Shown: positions 46,087 through 55,172, counted from the first letter of the stretch. The stretch: 64,000 nucleotides of DNA from Clostridia bacterium (GCA_017461545.1 JAFTXP010000003.1:1-64000); one strand, 5' to 3'. Made by a program: numbers and translations. The notes: generated from the letters alone by a model not told the origin.

Positions 46087-46869
46087 ATGAAAGTAGTTAT
46101 TTTGGCCGGTGGATTCGGCACAAGAATTTCAGAAGAGAGTCATCTTAAACCGAAGCCGATGATTGAAATCGGAGGCATGCCTATTCTTTGGCATATTATG
46201 AAGCATTATTCTACATACGGTTATAATGAATTTGTAATCTGTCTCGGATATAAGAGCAGCGTTATTAAGAACTTTTTTGCAAATTACTTCCTTTATGCAT
46301 CTGACCTTACTATTGATCTCAGCACAAATGCTAAGGAAATTCATGACACTCATGCAGAAAATTGGAAAGTAACATTGGTTGAGACAGGTCTCAACACGAT
46401 GACAGGCGGAAGAATAAAACGCATTCAGAAATATATCGGCGATGAGCCGTTTATGCTTACATACGGCGATGGAGTGTGTAATGTAAATATTGATGAATTG
46501 GTTAAGTTCCACAAGAGCCACGGCAAACTCGCTACGCTGAGCGCTGTTCCTACGGGACAAAGATTCGGCGTTCTCGGTATCGAAGACGGCAGTGACTGTA
46601 TCAGTGAGTTCCGCGAAAAGTCCAGTGAGGACAGTGCTGTTATAAACGGCGGATTCATGGTTCTCGAACCGAAAGTATTTGATTACATAAAAGACGGTGA
46701 TTCTACTGTGTTTGAGAAGGCTCCTTTAGAGGATATTGCACATGCAGGCGAGCTTATGGCTTACAGACATAACGGTTTCTGGCAGTGTATGGATACACAG
46801 AGAGACAAGCAGCAGCTCGAAGAACTTTGGGCCTCGGGTAAAGCACCGTGGAAAACATGGAAAGATTAA
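46087..46869 (+). CDS. rfbF: Glucose-1-phosphate cytidylyltransferase
   Basis: A cytoplasmic nucleotidyltransferase of about 260 residues that makes CDP-glucose. VVILAGGFGTRISEESHLKPKPMIEIGGMPILWHIMKHYS carries the nucleotide-binding GG and the conserved Arg and Lys, with the ISEES and IGGMPILWHIMK forms specific to RfbF/DdhA rather than RmlA or GalU. ATG 46087 is 10 bp from AAAGGA; TTG 46078 is in frame. It is the first of three genes that make a CDP-4-keto-3,6-dideoxyhexose. Confidence 0.92.
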   Translation: MKVVILAGGFGTRISEESHLKPKPMIEIGGMPILWHIMKHYSTYGYNEFVICLGYKSSVIKNFFANYFLYASDLTIDLSTNAKEIHDTHAENWKVTLVETGLNTMTGGRIKRIQKYIGDEPFMLTYGDGVCNVNIDELVKFHKSHGKLATLSAVPTGQRFGVLGIEDGSDCISEFREKSSEDSAVINGGFMVLEPKVFDYIKDGDSTVFEKAPLEDIAHAGELMAYRHNGFWQCMDTQRDKQQLEELWASGKAPWKTWKD

Positions 46870-46938
46870 TTATTTGATTGTATTGCTGCATCTGTTTAAG
46901 ATAGGTGCAGCTATAACATTGTTTAGGACGGCATTTTT

Positions 46939-48012
46939 ATGACAGAAAACAAATTGTATAATTTCTATAAAGGTAAACGTGTTCTTGTTACAGGACATAC
47001 AGGATTTAAGGGGTCTTGGATGCTTAAGGTTCTCAATATGGCAGGCGCTGATGTGATGGGATATTCACTCACACCGCCGACAACCCCGAGCCTTTTTGAC
47101 ATAATAGGCGGAGATAAGCTTTGCAAGTCGGTTATCGGCGATATCCGTGATTTGGATAAATTGAAAAGATGTTTCGAAGAGTTTCAGCCTGAGATTGTGT
47201 TGCACCTTGCAGCGCAGCCGATTGTAAGAGATTCTTATAAAGAACCTGTTTATACATATGAGACAAACGTGATGGGTACGGTTAATATTATGGAATGTGT
47301 ACGCCTTAATCCTTGCGTAAAATCGTTCCTTAATGTTACAACCGACAAGGTTTACGAAAACAAAGAGTGGGAATGGGGCTACAGAGAAAACGAGCCTCTT
47401 TGCGGATACGATCCGTATTCAAACAGTAAGTCCTGCTCAGAGCTTGTGACATACAGTTACAAAGTTTCATTCTTCGGGGAGAGTGATACCGCTATTTCTA
47501 CAGCGCGCGCCGGAAACGTAATCGGCGGCGGAGATTTTGCAAATGACAGAATCGTTCCGGACTGTGTCAGAGCTGCAGAGAAAGGTGAAAATATCATAGT
47601 AAGAAATCCTCACTCGACGAGACCTTACGAACATGTTCTGGAGCCTGTATTTGCGTACCTCATGATTGCTATGAAACAGTACGAGGATAAGTCTTTTGCA
47701 GGGAATTACAATGTCGGACCGGACGAAGTTGACTGTGTAACAACCGCAACGATTGTCCAGCTTTTCTGCGACAAATGGGGAGACATCACATGGGAGAACC
47801 GCTTTATGGGCGGTCCGCATGAGGCGAACTTCCTTAAGCTTGACTGTTCAAAGATAAAGAAAACTTTCGGATGGCATACAGGATGGAATATCGAAAACGC
47901 TATAGAAAAAACAGTGGAGTGGACAAAAGTTTACTTTGGAAAAGGCGATATAGATACTTGTATGGACAGCCAGATTGATGAGTTTGCATCAAGACTCGGC
48001 TTTTTAAAATGA
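46939..48012 (+). CDS. rfbG: CDP-glucose 4,6-dehydratase
   Basis: A 357-residue SDR enzyme. GHTGFKGSW (18-26) is the NAD site, the active-site residues are in NVTTDKVYEN and YDPYSNSKSCSE (YxxxK). The GYSLTPPTTPSLFD motif is characteristic of CDP-glucose dehydratases. It yields CDP-4-keto-6-deoxyglucose for the next enzyme. It lies 69 bp after the cytidylyltransferase. Confidence 0.92.
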   Translation: MTENKLYNFYKGKRVLVTGHTGFKGSWMLKVLNMAGADVMGYSLTPPTTPSLFDIIGGDKLCKSVIGDIRDLDKLKRCFEEFQPEIVLHLAAQPIVRDSYKEPVYTYETNVMGTVNIMECVRLNPCVKSFLNVTTDKVYENKEWEWGYRENEPLCGYDPYSNSKSCSELVTYSYKVSFFGESDTAISTARAGNVIGGGDFANDRIVPDCVRAAEKGENIIVRNPHSTRPYEHVLEPVFAYLMIAMKQYEDKSFAGNYNVGPDEVDCVTTATIVQLFCDKWGDITWENRFMGGPHEANFLKLDCSKIKKTFGWHTGWNIENAIEKTVEWTKVYFGKGDIDTCMDSQIDEFASRLGFLK

Positions 48013-48054
48013 AATAAGATTGCCAAATATATATAGAAACGGAGAAGATTAATC

Positions 48055-49392
48055 GTGTTTGAAAATATGAATGAAAAACAGGCTAAGGATGAAATTCTGA
48101 CAGCCGTAAAAGAATACTGCGACAAATTCCACAATGTAAAGAAACCGTATACAGAGGGACAGAGAATTCCTTATGCGTCCAGAGTATACGACAGCGCAGA
48201 AATGGTTAACTTAGTTGACAGTTCTCTCGAATTCTGGCTCACTGCCGGAAGGTATACAGACCTTTTCGAAAAGAAATTTGCTGAGTATCTCGGCGTAAGA
48301 TACTGCTCACTTGTTAACTCCGGTTCATCCGCAAATCTTCTCGCATTTATGACACTTACATCACCTCTTCTCAAAGAGCGTGCAGTAAAGCCGGGCGACG
48401 AAATGATTACAGTTGCGGCAGGATTCCCGACAACAGTAACTCCTGCGATTCAGTACGGCGTAGTTCCGGTATTTGTTGATGTGACCATTCCTCAGTATAA
48501 TATCGACATCGACAAACTCGAAGCGGCTTTGTCAGATAAGACAAAGGTTGTTATGGCAGCTCATACACTTGGCAACCCGTTTGATTTGTCAGCAGTAAAA
48601 GAATTCTGTAAGAAACACAATTTGTGGCTTATTGAAGATAACTGTGATGCTCTCGGTTCAAAATATACAATCGACGGAGAGACTAAATTCACAGGTACAA
48701 TCGGCGATATCGGAACATCCAGCTTCTATCCTCCGCACCATATGACAATGGGCGAGGGCGGTGCAGTATATACAAACGATCCGCTCCTTAATCGTATAGC
48801 ACGTTCACTCCGCGATTGGGGACGTGACTGTGTATGTCCTTCTGGTTGTGACAATATCTGTCAGCACAGATTTGACAAGCAGTACGGTGAGCTTCCTTTG
48901 GGTTATGACCACAAGTATGTATATTCGCATTTCGGATATAATCTTAAAGCAACTGATATGCAGGCCGCTGTAGGTTGTGCACAGATTGAGAAGTTCCCTT
49001 CATTTGTTGAGAAGAGAAAAGCAAACTTTAAGAGACTCAGAGCAGGTCTTGAATCGGTAAGTGACAAACTTATTCTTCCTGAGCCTTGTGAGAATTCAGA
49101 ACCGAGCTGGTTCGGATTCCTTATCACATGCCGTGAGGGCGTGAGCCGTAATATGGTTGTTCAGTATCTTGAGAACAACGGTATTCAGACAAGAATGCTA
49201 TTTGCAGGTAACCTTATAAAACATCCTTGCTTCGATGAAATGCGTGCAAGCGGAAAAGGATACCGCGTAGTCGGAACTCTGGAGAACACTGACAGAATTA
49301 TGAATGATACATTCTGGATTGGTGTATATCCGGGAATGACTGATGAAATGATTGATTTCATGATTAAGAAAATAACGGAGGCAGTCAGATGA
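48055..49392 (+). CDS. rfbH: CDP-4-keto-6-deoxyglucose 3-dehydrase (E1)
   Basis: A 445-residue PLP/iron-sulfur enzyme with GTG start 48055 (GGAGAAG upstream). It removes the C3 hydroxyl. In the PLP pocket the usual Lys is replaced by His ([17 protein letters not shown]), the mark of the RfbH/AscC/DdhC E1 family. The cluster-binding cysteines are in [19 protein letters not shown] reductase E3 (RfbI/AscD/DdhD type) is needed to recycle it, and none is seen in the window. It overlaps the next gene by ATGA. Confidence 0.92.
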   Translation: MFENMNEKQAKDEILTAVKEYCDKFHNVKKPYTEGQRIPYASRVYDSAEMVNLVDSSLEFWLTAGRYTDLFEKKFAEYLGVRYCSLVNSGSSANLLAFMTLTSPLLKERAVKPGDEMITVAAGFPTTVTPAIQYGVVPVFVDVTIPQYNIDIDKLEAALSDKTKVVMAAHTLGNPFDLSAVKEFCKKHNLWLIEDNCDALGSKYTIDGETKFTGTIGDIGTSSFYPPHHMTMGEGGAVYTNDPLLNRIARSLRDWGRDCVCPSGCDNICQHRFDKQYGELPLGYDHKYVYSHFGYNLKATDMQAAVGCAQIEKFPSFVEKRKANFKRLRAGLESVSDKLILPEPCENSEPSWFGFLITCREGVSRNMVVQYLENNGIQTRMLFAGNLIKHPCFDEMRASGKGYRVVGTLENTDRIMNDTFWIGVYPGMTDEMIDFMIKKITEAVR

Positions 49393-50261
49393 AAGGCATA
49401 ATTCTTGCAGGCGGAAAGGGCACCAGACTCTATCCGATGACAAAGGTTGTTTCAAAACAACTTTTGCCGCTGTATGATAAGCCGATGATCTACTACCCAT
49501 TGTCAGTGTTGCTGCTGGCAGGTATAAGAGATATATTGATTATTTCAACGCCCGAAGACACACCTTCCTTTAAGAAATTATTAGGGGATGGCGCTCGTTT
49601 GGGCGTTTCTCTTTCATACAAGGTGCAGGAGAATCCGAATGGCTTGGCTGAGGCTTTCATATTAGGCGAAGATTTCATAGACGGCGATAATGTGTGCCTT
49701 ATTTTAGGCGATAATGTTTTCTATGGTCAGAATCTTACAAAAACATTGCGTGAAGCACGTACGATGGTTGAGTCGGGCGATGCGGGCGCAGTAATTTTCG
49801 GATATCCGGTAAAGGATCCGAGAGCTTTTGGCGTTGTGGAGTTTGACGAGAACGGAAAGGTATTGTCGATAGAAGAAAAACCGTTGGAACCAAAGTCAAA
49901 GTATGCTGTTCCGGGACTCTATTTTTATGACAGCACTGTTTGCGATGTTGCTAAAAATATAAAACCTTCTGAACGCGGAGAGCTTGAAATAACGGCGGTA
50001 AACAATGAGTATCTGCAAAGCGGAAAGCTCATGGCACTGCCTTTTGACAGAGGATTTGCTTGGCTTGACACCGGTACGCCCGAGGGTATGCTTCAGGCGG
50101 CCGAGTTTATTGAAGCGATGCAGGTAAGACAGGGATTTTATATTTCGTGTATCGAAGAAATTGCTTGGCGCAGAGGATTTATAACGCATGAGCAACTTAT
50201 GGAGCTCGGCGAAGAATTAAAAATGACAGAGTACGGAGAATATCTTCTCTCACTTAAATAA
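49389..50261 (+). CDS. rmlA: Glucose-1-phosphate thymidylyltransferase
   Basis: A 290-residue cytoplasmic nucleotidyltransferase with [45 protein letters not shown] and PGLYFYD, all typical of RmlA/RfbA. It normally feeds dTDP-sugar pathways, but no RmlB, RmlC or RmlD gene is in the window. It is coupled to the RfbH-like gene by a 4-bp overlap. It may supply dTDP-glucose to genes elsewhere. Confidence 0.92.
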   Translation: MKGIILAGGKGTRLYPMTKVVSKQLLPLYDKPMIYYPLSVLLLAGIRDILIISTPEDTPSFKKLLGDGARLGVSLSYKVQENPNGLAEAFILGEDFIDGDNVCLILGDNVFYGQNLTKTLREARTMVESGDAGAVIFGYPVKDPRAFGVVEFDENGKVLSIEEKPLEPKSKYAVPGLYFYDSTVCDVAKNIKPSERGELEITAVNNEYLQSGKLMALPFDRGFAWLDTGTPEGMLQAAEFIEAMQVRQGFYISCIEEIAWRRGFITHEQLMELGEELKMTEYGEYLLSLK

Positions 50262-50272
50262 AGAGGTACTGT

Positions 50273-51292
50273 ATGGATAAAAAAGTGTCGGTTGTCGTTC
50301 CGATTTACAAGGTTGAAAAGTATCTGGACAGATGTGTCGGGAGTATAATAAACCAGACTTATAAAAATTTAGAGATTGTATTGGTCGATGACGGTTCTCC
50401 TGATAATTGTCCTGCGATGTGTGAGGCATGGGCGGAAAAAGACAGCCGCATTAAAGTCGTTCACAAGAAAAACGGCGGACTTCCGGATGCGAGAAATGCC
50501 GGCATAGATGTTGTCACAGGGGAGTATCTTCTTTTTGTTGACAGTGATGATTGGATAGAGCCGCAAACTGTAGCTGAGCTTGTTGAAGTTATCGAAGAAA
50601 AGAATGTTGACTTTGTCACGTTTGGCGCCGTGTGGGACGGCAGAGCGGGAATTCCGGACGGTACGCCATGCACTTATGAAAAGTCGAGGCAAGTCGGAAA
50701 AGGTTATTATGACAAAGCTCGTATACAGAAGGAAATTTACCCGAGAGTTTTAGTAACTCCGGATTTGTATTTCGGACCTATACTTTCAGCGTGTTTCTCT
50801 ATATATCGAAAAGAGTTTCTTGACAAAAACGGCATCAGATTTGATGCGGAGATAAAATACTGTGAGGATCATGTATATAACTGCAGAGTTGCTGTTTTTG
50901 CGGAGTCCTTTTATGTGACGGATAAGCATTACTACCACTATTGTTTTAACGGTGCTTCGATATCGCAGAGTTTTCATGCGGATGCTTGGGATATTGCAAA
51001 AAAACGCTGCACATACTTTGAAAAATATTTCACCGGCTGCACGAAATTTGATTCAGAGCTGCAACTTAAGCGAATTGCGATTTTCTGTGTATTAAACGGA
51101 CTTTCTGAGCGCAGATATATAAAAAATCCTGACGAAAAGGTTGCCTATATAAGAAAAATATTCAACGATCCGATGACTAAAAAAGCAATGAAGCATATCG
51201 GTGTCGCAAAAGTTCCGCGCAAGAAGAGATTTTTGCTCATATTGGTAAAACTCAGAATGGTAAAGCTGTACAACCGTATATATTGCCATTGA
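50273..51292 (+). CDS. GT2 family glycosyltransferase
   Basis: A 339-residue GT-A enzyme with SVVVPIYKVEKYLDRCVGSIINQTYKN, VDDGSPDNCPAMCEAWAEKDSRIKV and LPDARNAGIDVVTGEYLLFVDSDDW. It continues with GAVWDGRAGIPDGTPCTYE. It has a very close paralogue immediately downstream at 51321, same length, colinear, so a tandem duplication. The ribosome site AGAGGT lies before the ATG. Confidence 0.88.
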   Translation: MDKKVSVVVPIYKVEKYLDRCVGSIINQTYKNLEIVLVDDGSPDNCPAMCEAWAEKDSRIKVVHKKNGGLPDARNAGIDVVTGEYLLFVDSDDWIEPQTVAELVEVIEEKNVDFVTFGAVWDGRAGIPDGTPCTYEKSRQVGKGYYDKARIQKEIYPRVLVTPDLYFGPILSACFSIYRKEFLDKNGIRFDAEIKYCEDHVYNCRVAVFAESFYVTDKHYYHYCFNGASISQSFHADAWDIAKKRCTYFEKYFTGCTKFDSELQLKRIAIFCVLNGLSERRYIKNPDEKVAYIRKIFNDPMTKKAMKHIGVAKVPRKKRFLLILVKLRMVKLYNRIYCH

Positions 51293-51320
51293 TATTGGCT
51301 TAAAAAATGAGGTGTTTTTT

Positions 51321-52355
51321 ATGGATGTCAAGGTTTCCGTAATTATTCCTGTTTTTAAAGTTGAAAAGTACTTGGACAGATGTGTAAAAAGCATCTTTAG
51401 TCAGACATATAAAAACTTAGAAATAATATTGGTCGATGACGGTTCTCCAGACAACTGTCCTGCGATGTGTGACGGATATGCAAAAGAGGACAGCCGTGTT
51501 ACGGTTATTCATAAGAAAAACGGCGGACTTTCCGATGCAAGAAATTTCGGAATGAATGCGGCTACAGGCAAGTATATTCTTTTTGTGGACAGCGATGACT
51601 GGATAGAGCCTGATACAGCCGAAGAACTTGTAAAGATAATTGAGGATAGGAAAGTTGATTTTGTGAATTTCAGAGCTGTCTGGGACGGAAGAGCGGGAAT
51701 TCCCGACGGGACCCCCTGTAATTATGAGCCTTCACGTGAGCTTGATTTAGGACTTTATGACAGAGAAAGAATGAAAAGTGAACTGTATCCGAGACTTTTG
51801 GTGACTCCGGATCTTTTCTTGGGACCTGTGCTTTCTGCGTGGTCCGGGTTTTACAACAGAGAGTTTTTAGATTCACATAATATTCGCTTTGATACGCCTA
51901 TAAAATATTCCGAAGATTCTGTGTTCAGTGCCCGCGTTGTAATGGCGGCTGAATCGTTTGCGGCGATTGACCGGTATTTTTATCACTACTGCTTTAATGG
52001 TGAGTCAATTTCTTTTGGCACACATTCCGATTGGTGGGATGTTGCAAAAATCAGATACGGCTACTACGAGAAATATTTTGCCGACTGCGAAAATTACGAT
52101 TTTACCGTTCAGTTCAAACGTATGGCAATTTTCTGCGTTTTGGACGGACTTTCAGAGTGGAAAGCTTATGCTTCCGATGAAGTGAAGCTTAGCCAGATTC
52201 GTATGGTAATGAATGACGAGTTTTCCGTGAATGCTATGAAACATATCGGTGCAGCAAAAGTGCCGCTGAAGAAGAAATTCATGCTCTGTCTGATAAAGTT
52301 CCGTATGGCAAGGCTTTATTTTTGGATATTCAATGAAAAGAAGGTTGAAAAATGA
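51321..52355 (+). CDS. GT2 family glycosyltransferase, tandem paralogue
   Basis: A 344-residue enzyme, start ATG 51321 with GAGGTG just before. It is colinear with the gene upstream: VSVIIPVFKVEKYLDRC, VDDGSPDNCPAMCDGYAKED, LSDARNFGMNAATGKYILFVDSDDW and RAVWDGRAGIPDGTPCNYE. Differences concentrate in the C-terminal half and at LPDA/LSDA, as expected of copies with different acceptor or donor. The 3' end overlaps the next gene by ATGA. Confidence 0.88.
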   Translation: MDVKVSVIIPVFKVEKYLDRCVKSIFSQTYKNLEIILVDDGSPDNCPAMCDGYAKEDSRVTVIHKKNGGLSDARNFGMNAATGKYILFVDSDDWIEPDTAEELVKIIEDRKVDFVNFRAVWDGRAGIPDGTPCNYEPSRELDLGLYDRERMKSELYPRLLVTPDLFLGPVLSAWSGFYNREFLDSHNIRFDTPIKYSEDSVFSARVVMAAESFAAIDRYFYHYCFNGESISFGTHSDWWDVAKIRYGYYEKYFADCENYDFTVQFKRMAIFCVLDGLSEWKAYASDEVKLSQIRMVMNDEFSVNAMKHIGAAKVPLKKKFMLCLIKFRMARLYFWIFNEKKVEK

Positions 52356-53143
52356 TAATAAAAGTTTTGACTGAAAACCGTACGTCAAAAGAAGGTTTTA
52401 TCCCGGAGCACGGACTGAGTCTTTATATAGAAGTAAACGGTAAAAAAATATTGTTTGATATGGGAAAGTCAGATGCTTTTGCAAAAAACGCAGAGCTTTT
52501 GGGTGTAGATTTAACGGAAATTGATTTTGCCGTTTTGTCTCACGGTCACTACGACCATGGCGGCGGTCTCAAAGAGTTTTTGAAAATAAACGACAAATCG
52601 CCTGTATACGTGAGCCGATACGCGTTTGGAGAGCATTATGCTGACAATTCAGCGCGTTTTATCGGAGTTGACAAATCGCTCAAAGAAAATGAAAGATTGA
52701 TTTTTGCAGGCGATTATTTAACGATTTCTGACGGATTTGAACTGTTTTCTTTTAATGACCGCGAGCGCCCGTTTAAGACTGAGGCTTTCGCTCTCACCGC
52801 AAAGATTGACGGAGAATTCGCAGAGGACGATTTTCGCCATGAGCAGTATCTCATGATTAATGAGAACGGAAGAAAAATTTTAATAAGCGGTTGTTCCCAT
52901 AAGGGTATACTGAACATCATGGAATGGACAAAGCCGGACGTTTTGGTGGGTGGTTTTCACTTCTTTAAAGTTGATACAGACGGCGGCAAGTCGGAGTTCC
53001 TTGATAATGCCGCGAGGGTACTCAGCGGATACGGTACTTCATACTACACATGCCACTGTACCGGGGAAGTTCAGTTTGATTATTTAAAAACAAAGATGAA
53101 TAATTTGGAATACATCTCCTGCGGAGATATTGCGGAAATATAA
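52352..53143 (+). CDS. MBL-fold metallohydrolase
   Basis: A 263-residue metallo-beta-lactamase-fold protein. The metal motif is SHGHYDHGGG, with VLSHGHYDHGGGLKEFL at about 62-78, and later CSHKGI and GGFHFF supply other ligands. The form resembles proteins annotated as 7,8-dihydropterin-6-methyl-type synthases. It overlaps the GT2 stop by 4 bp and ends the plus-strand block, before a strong terminator. A role in glycan synthesis is not evident. Confidence 0.82.
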   Translation: MIIKVLTENRTSKEGFIPEHGLSLYIEVNGKKILFDMGKSDAFAKNAELLGVDLTEIDFAVLSHGHYDHGGGLKEFLKINDKSPVYVSRYAFGEHYADNSARFIGVDKSLKENERLIFAGDYLTISDGFELFSFNDRERPFKTEAFALTAKIDGEFAEDDFRHEQYLMINENGRKILISGCSHKGILNIMEWTKPDVLVGGFHFFKVDTDGGKSEFLDNAARVLSGYGTSYYTCHCTGEVQFDYLKTKMNNLEYISCGDIAEI

Positions 53144-53155
53144 TCCGATGAATTT

Positions 53156-53202
53156 GCGCGCGGAGTCCGGGAACGCCGGATTCCGCGCGCTTGGTGTTTT
53201 AT
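53156..53202 (+). terminator. Strong terminator at the end of the glycan locus
   Basis: A 15-bp GC-rich stem (53156-53170 and 53176-53190, one G-U pair) with a 5-nt loop is followed by a T-rich tail. A perfect 14-bp palindrome, ATTCTGCGCAGAAT, starts at 53201. Confidence 0.85.
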
Positions 53203-53252
53203 TCTGCGCAGAATTTAATTCACAAATAAAAGAATAAATTTGTGCAGAATAG

Positions 53253-53355
53253 TGTTACAATAATGCTGTAATAATTGCAATTTTTGTTACAATGTGTTGC
53301 TTTAAAATAGAAATAATGTTACAAATGTATTGGGATTTTTGCTGAATTATGTTAC
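53253..53355. repeat. Four TGTTAC motifs at 32-33 bp spacing
   Basis: TGTTAC occurs at 53253, 53285, 53317 and 53350, with spacings of 32, 32 and 33 bp, about three helical turns. The first three read TGTTACAA. Sequence between motifs is not conserved. It fills the AT-rich stretch between the locus terminator and the acyltransferase fragment. Upstream, 53201-53250 holds the palindrome and a CACAAAT/ATTTGTG inverted repeat. No gene is seen in 53203-53351. Confidence 0.7.
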
Positions 53356-53531
53356 GATATCTGCGCTGAATATATTCGGAGGTTTGGAGGTGTATTGTTC
53401 ATAAACTCTGCTACGAGAAATTTATTGTCACCTAATATATGCAAAATTAAAACCATCAGCATCGACACTATTCTGAGCAAGTCGATGCCGTAGTTGCGTT
53501 CCGGTTTTGTTACAGAAGTGTTTGAATCCAT
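53352..53531 (-). pseudogene. Truncated acyltransferase-3 family gene (5' fragment)
   Basis: From ATG 53531 (AGGAAGG upstream) the 59-residue product has NYGIDLLRIVSMLMVLILHILG, the conserved first segment of membrane acyltransferases (acyltransferase-3 / OafA-like), which normally have over 330 residues and ten membrane spans. The frame ends at 53352 right where the TGTTAC array begins. The first block remains and the rest is missing, so this is most likely a remnant from a rearrangement at the edge of the glycan locus. Confidence 0.7.
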
Positions 53532-53534
53532 AAA

Positions 53535-53589
53535 AATACCTTCCTGAGCAGTTATACAATTGTATGATAGCATAAATCAGGAAGGTATT
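53535..53589 (-). terminator. Hairpin ending the MarR-DegV operon and covering the fragment's ribosome site
   Basis: A perfect 13-bp stem (53535-53547 and 53577-53589) with a 29-nt loop. On the minus strand it is followed by a short T run, so it can end the DegV transcript. Its 3' arm contains the AGGAAGG of the acyltransferase fragment. The loop holds a 12-bp palindrome, ATACAATTGTAT. Confidence 0.65.
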
Positions 53590-53614
53590 ACAAATTTTAT
53601 CTTTTTATATAATC

Positions 53615-54478
53615 TTATCTATCTTTTGCCAGGAAGAACAAAGCCAGTGTTCCGGGACCCGAGTGTGAACCGATAACAGGTCCTACATAAGAAATAAATA
53701 CTTCTTTTATACCGAGCTCTGCTTTTATTTTTTCTGCTAAGTACTCAGCGTCTGCGAGGCAGTCACCGTGGCTGATGAAAACAGGAGAGTCTACGGGATT
53801 TATAGTAGAGGCTTTCATCTTTGCAAGCATGGCATCGATGGAATTTTTTCTTCCGCGAACTTTGTCAACGGCTACGAGCTTTCCTGCATTGTCTACATGC
53901 ATTACGGGTTTGATGCTGAGCATTGTTCCGACAACCGCTGATGTAGCGCTTACTCTGCCGCCTCTTTTAAGGAAGAAAAGATCGTCTACCGTAAACCAGT
54001 GTGCCATACTCATCTTGTTGTTTTCTGTCCAGTCTCTTACTTCTTCGATGGTTTTTCCTTTTTCTTTCTCTTTACATGCAAGGTATACCAAAAGTCCCTG
54101 ACCGAGTGATGCGCAGAGTGTGTCAACCGCATAGAGTTTTCTGTCCGGGTACTTTTCCTGAAGATTTTTCATTGCGACAGCACCCGAGCTGAAAGTACTG
54201 CTGAGGCCGGAGGTAAAGCCGAGATATAAAAGGTCAATATCGTCCTTCAGAAGTTCTTCAAAAACGTCATTGAAACGTTGAATGGTGGCTGCTGATGTTG
54301 TAATTGTTTTTTTTGCACGAAGTTGTGCGTAAACTTCCTTAACGTCAACCTTGTCGTTGGGAATCGGTTCTGCGTGTTCGATAACGATATCAAGCGGAAT
54401 CGAAACGATACCGAGTTCTTTTATCTGCTCCTGTGTCAGATCTGCAGATGAGTCTGTTACGATTACGAAATCTCTCAT
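53615..54478 (-). CDS. DegV family fatty-acid-binding protein
   Basis: A 287-residue cytoplasmic protein that binds fatty acids (FakB-like). VTDSSADLTQEQI and YLGFTSGLSSTFSSG are the usual DegV phosphate/fatty-acid contacts, followed by AVDTLCASLGQGLLV. The C-terminal VGPVIGSHSGPGTLALFF is diagnostic. The start near 54478-54484 lacks a close ribosome site; the strong AAAGGAG at about 54512 instead fits an ATG at 54506 in another frame. It lies 70 bp after the MarR gene, probably one operon. Confidence 0.9.
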   Translation of the reverse strand: MRDFVIVTDSSADLTQEQIKELGIVSIPLDIVIEHAEPIPNDKVDVKEVYAQLRAKKTITTSAATIQRFNDVFEELLKDDIDLLYLGFTSGLSSTFSSGAVAMKNLQEKYPDRKLYAVDTLCASLGQGLLVYLACKEKEKGKTIEEVRDWTENNKMSMAHWFTVDDLFFLKRGGRVSATSAVVGTMLSIKPVMHVDNAGKLVAVDKVRGRKNSIDAMLAKMKASTINPVDSPVFISHGDCLADAEYLAEKIKAELGIKEVFISYVGPVIGSHSGPGTLALFFLAKDR

Positions 54479-54549
54479 AAACATTCGTATGATGAAAATT
54501 CACCATACACTCCTTTCTTTTATAAAAATAAGTCAAACTAAAAATAAGT

Positions 54550-55008
54550 TTATTTTTTATTATCAAAAAATACCTTTTCGGATTCCCGAATCCTGTTGCA
54601 GATTTTCTCAAGAGTGAAATAAAATTCTTTCAAATCTTCGTCGGGAATGTCTCCGCTGACAAAATCGCATATTTCGGTAATGCGTCTGTTTATGTCTCTG
54701 GCGATTGTCTGTCCTTCGGGAGTGAGCATATAAATCTTGTTATAAATTTTATCTCCTTCGCAGGAAACAACATAGTTTTTTTCAATAAGGTTACTCAGTA
54801 CCCTGGATGTCTGGGCTTTATTAACTTCACATTTTTTGGATATCTGATTCTGTGTGAGGCCGTTCCTGCTCAAATACAGATATCTGAGACAAGCAGTGTG
54901 TGCACTGCCGAGATCGTAATCGCGCATTGCTGTCAATTTTATCTTCAGTAATCCTTTGGATGCTGTATTTATAAGTGAAGAAAAACGGTCAAAACCTCTT
55001 TGAATCAT
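54550..55008 (-). CDS. MarR-family transcriptional regulator
   Basis: About 152 residues. A winged helix covers roughly 40-110: DLGSAHTACLRYLYLSRNGLTQNQISKKCEVNKAQTSRVLSNLIEKNYVV, with the wing near CEGDKIYNKIYMLTPEG. ATG 55008 has AAAGAGGG 7 bp upstream; TTG 55026 is an alternative. It lies before DegV and next to a good candidate operator at 55076-55103, so it likely represses its own operon, perhaps in answer to fatty acids. Confidence 0.88.
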   Translation of the reverse strand: MIQRGFDRFSSLINTASKGLLKIKLTAMRDYDLGSAHTACLRYLYLSRNGLTQNQISKKCEVNKAQTSRVLSNLIEKNYVVSCEGDKIYNKIYMLTPEGQTIARDINRRITEICDFVSGDIPDEDLKEFYFTLEKICNRIRESEKVFFDNKK

Positions 55009-55040
55009 TCCCAAACCCTCTTTCAATAATTCACTTTTAA

Positions 55041-55069
55041 ATTATATTGCCGATTTGATGAGATGTCAA
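55041..55069 (-). promoter_or_regulatory. Consensus promoter for the MarR-DegV operon
   Basis: On the minus strand TTGACA (55069-55064) and TATAAT (55046-55041) are separated by 17 bp, a full sigma-A consensus, about 33 bp upstream of the MarR start. Confidence 0.85.
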
Positions 55070-55075
55070 CAAACT

Positions 55076-55103
55076 TGATAACACTTCACATGATATGTTA
55101 TCA
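55076..55103. promoter_or_regulatory. Inverted repeat, candidate MarR operator
   Basis: TGATAACA (55076-55083) and TGTTATCA (55096-55103) are exact inverted repeats, 12 bp apart, just upstream of the -35 box and in the region shared with the divergent gene at 55173. Confidence 0.55.
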
Positions 55104-55172
55104 TATATATAAGTTATTTAATAGAATTGCTGGTTATTTTTCTGTAGGAAATATTGAAAGCAGAGGTTTAAT

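Noticed and set aside
53253..53355. Degenerate CRISPR from the 32-bp spacing
   Set aside because: Only a 6-8 bp core is shared, far shorter than a CRISPR repeat, and no cas genes are seen.
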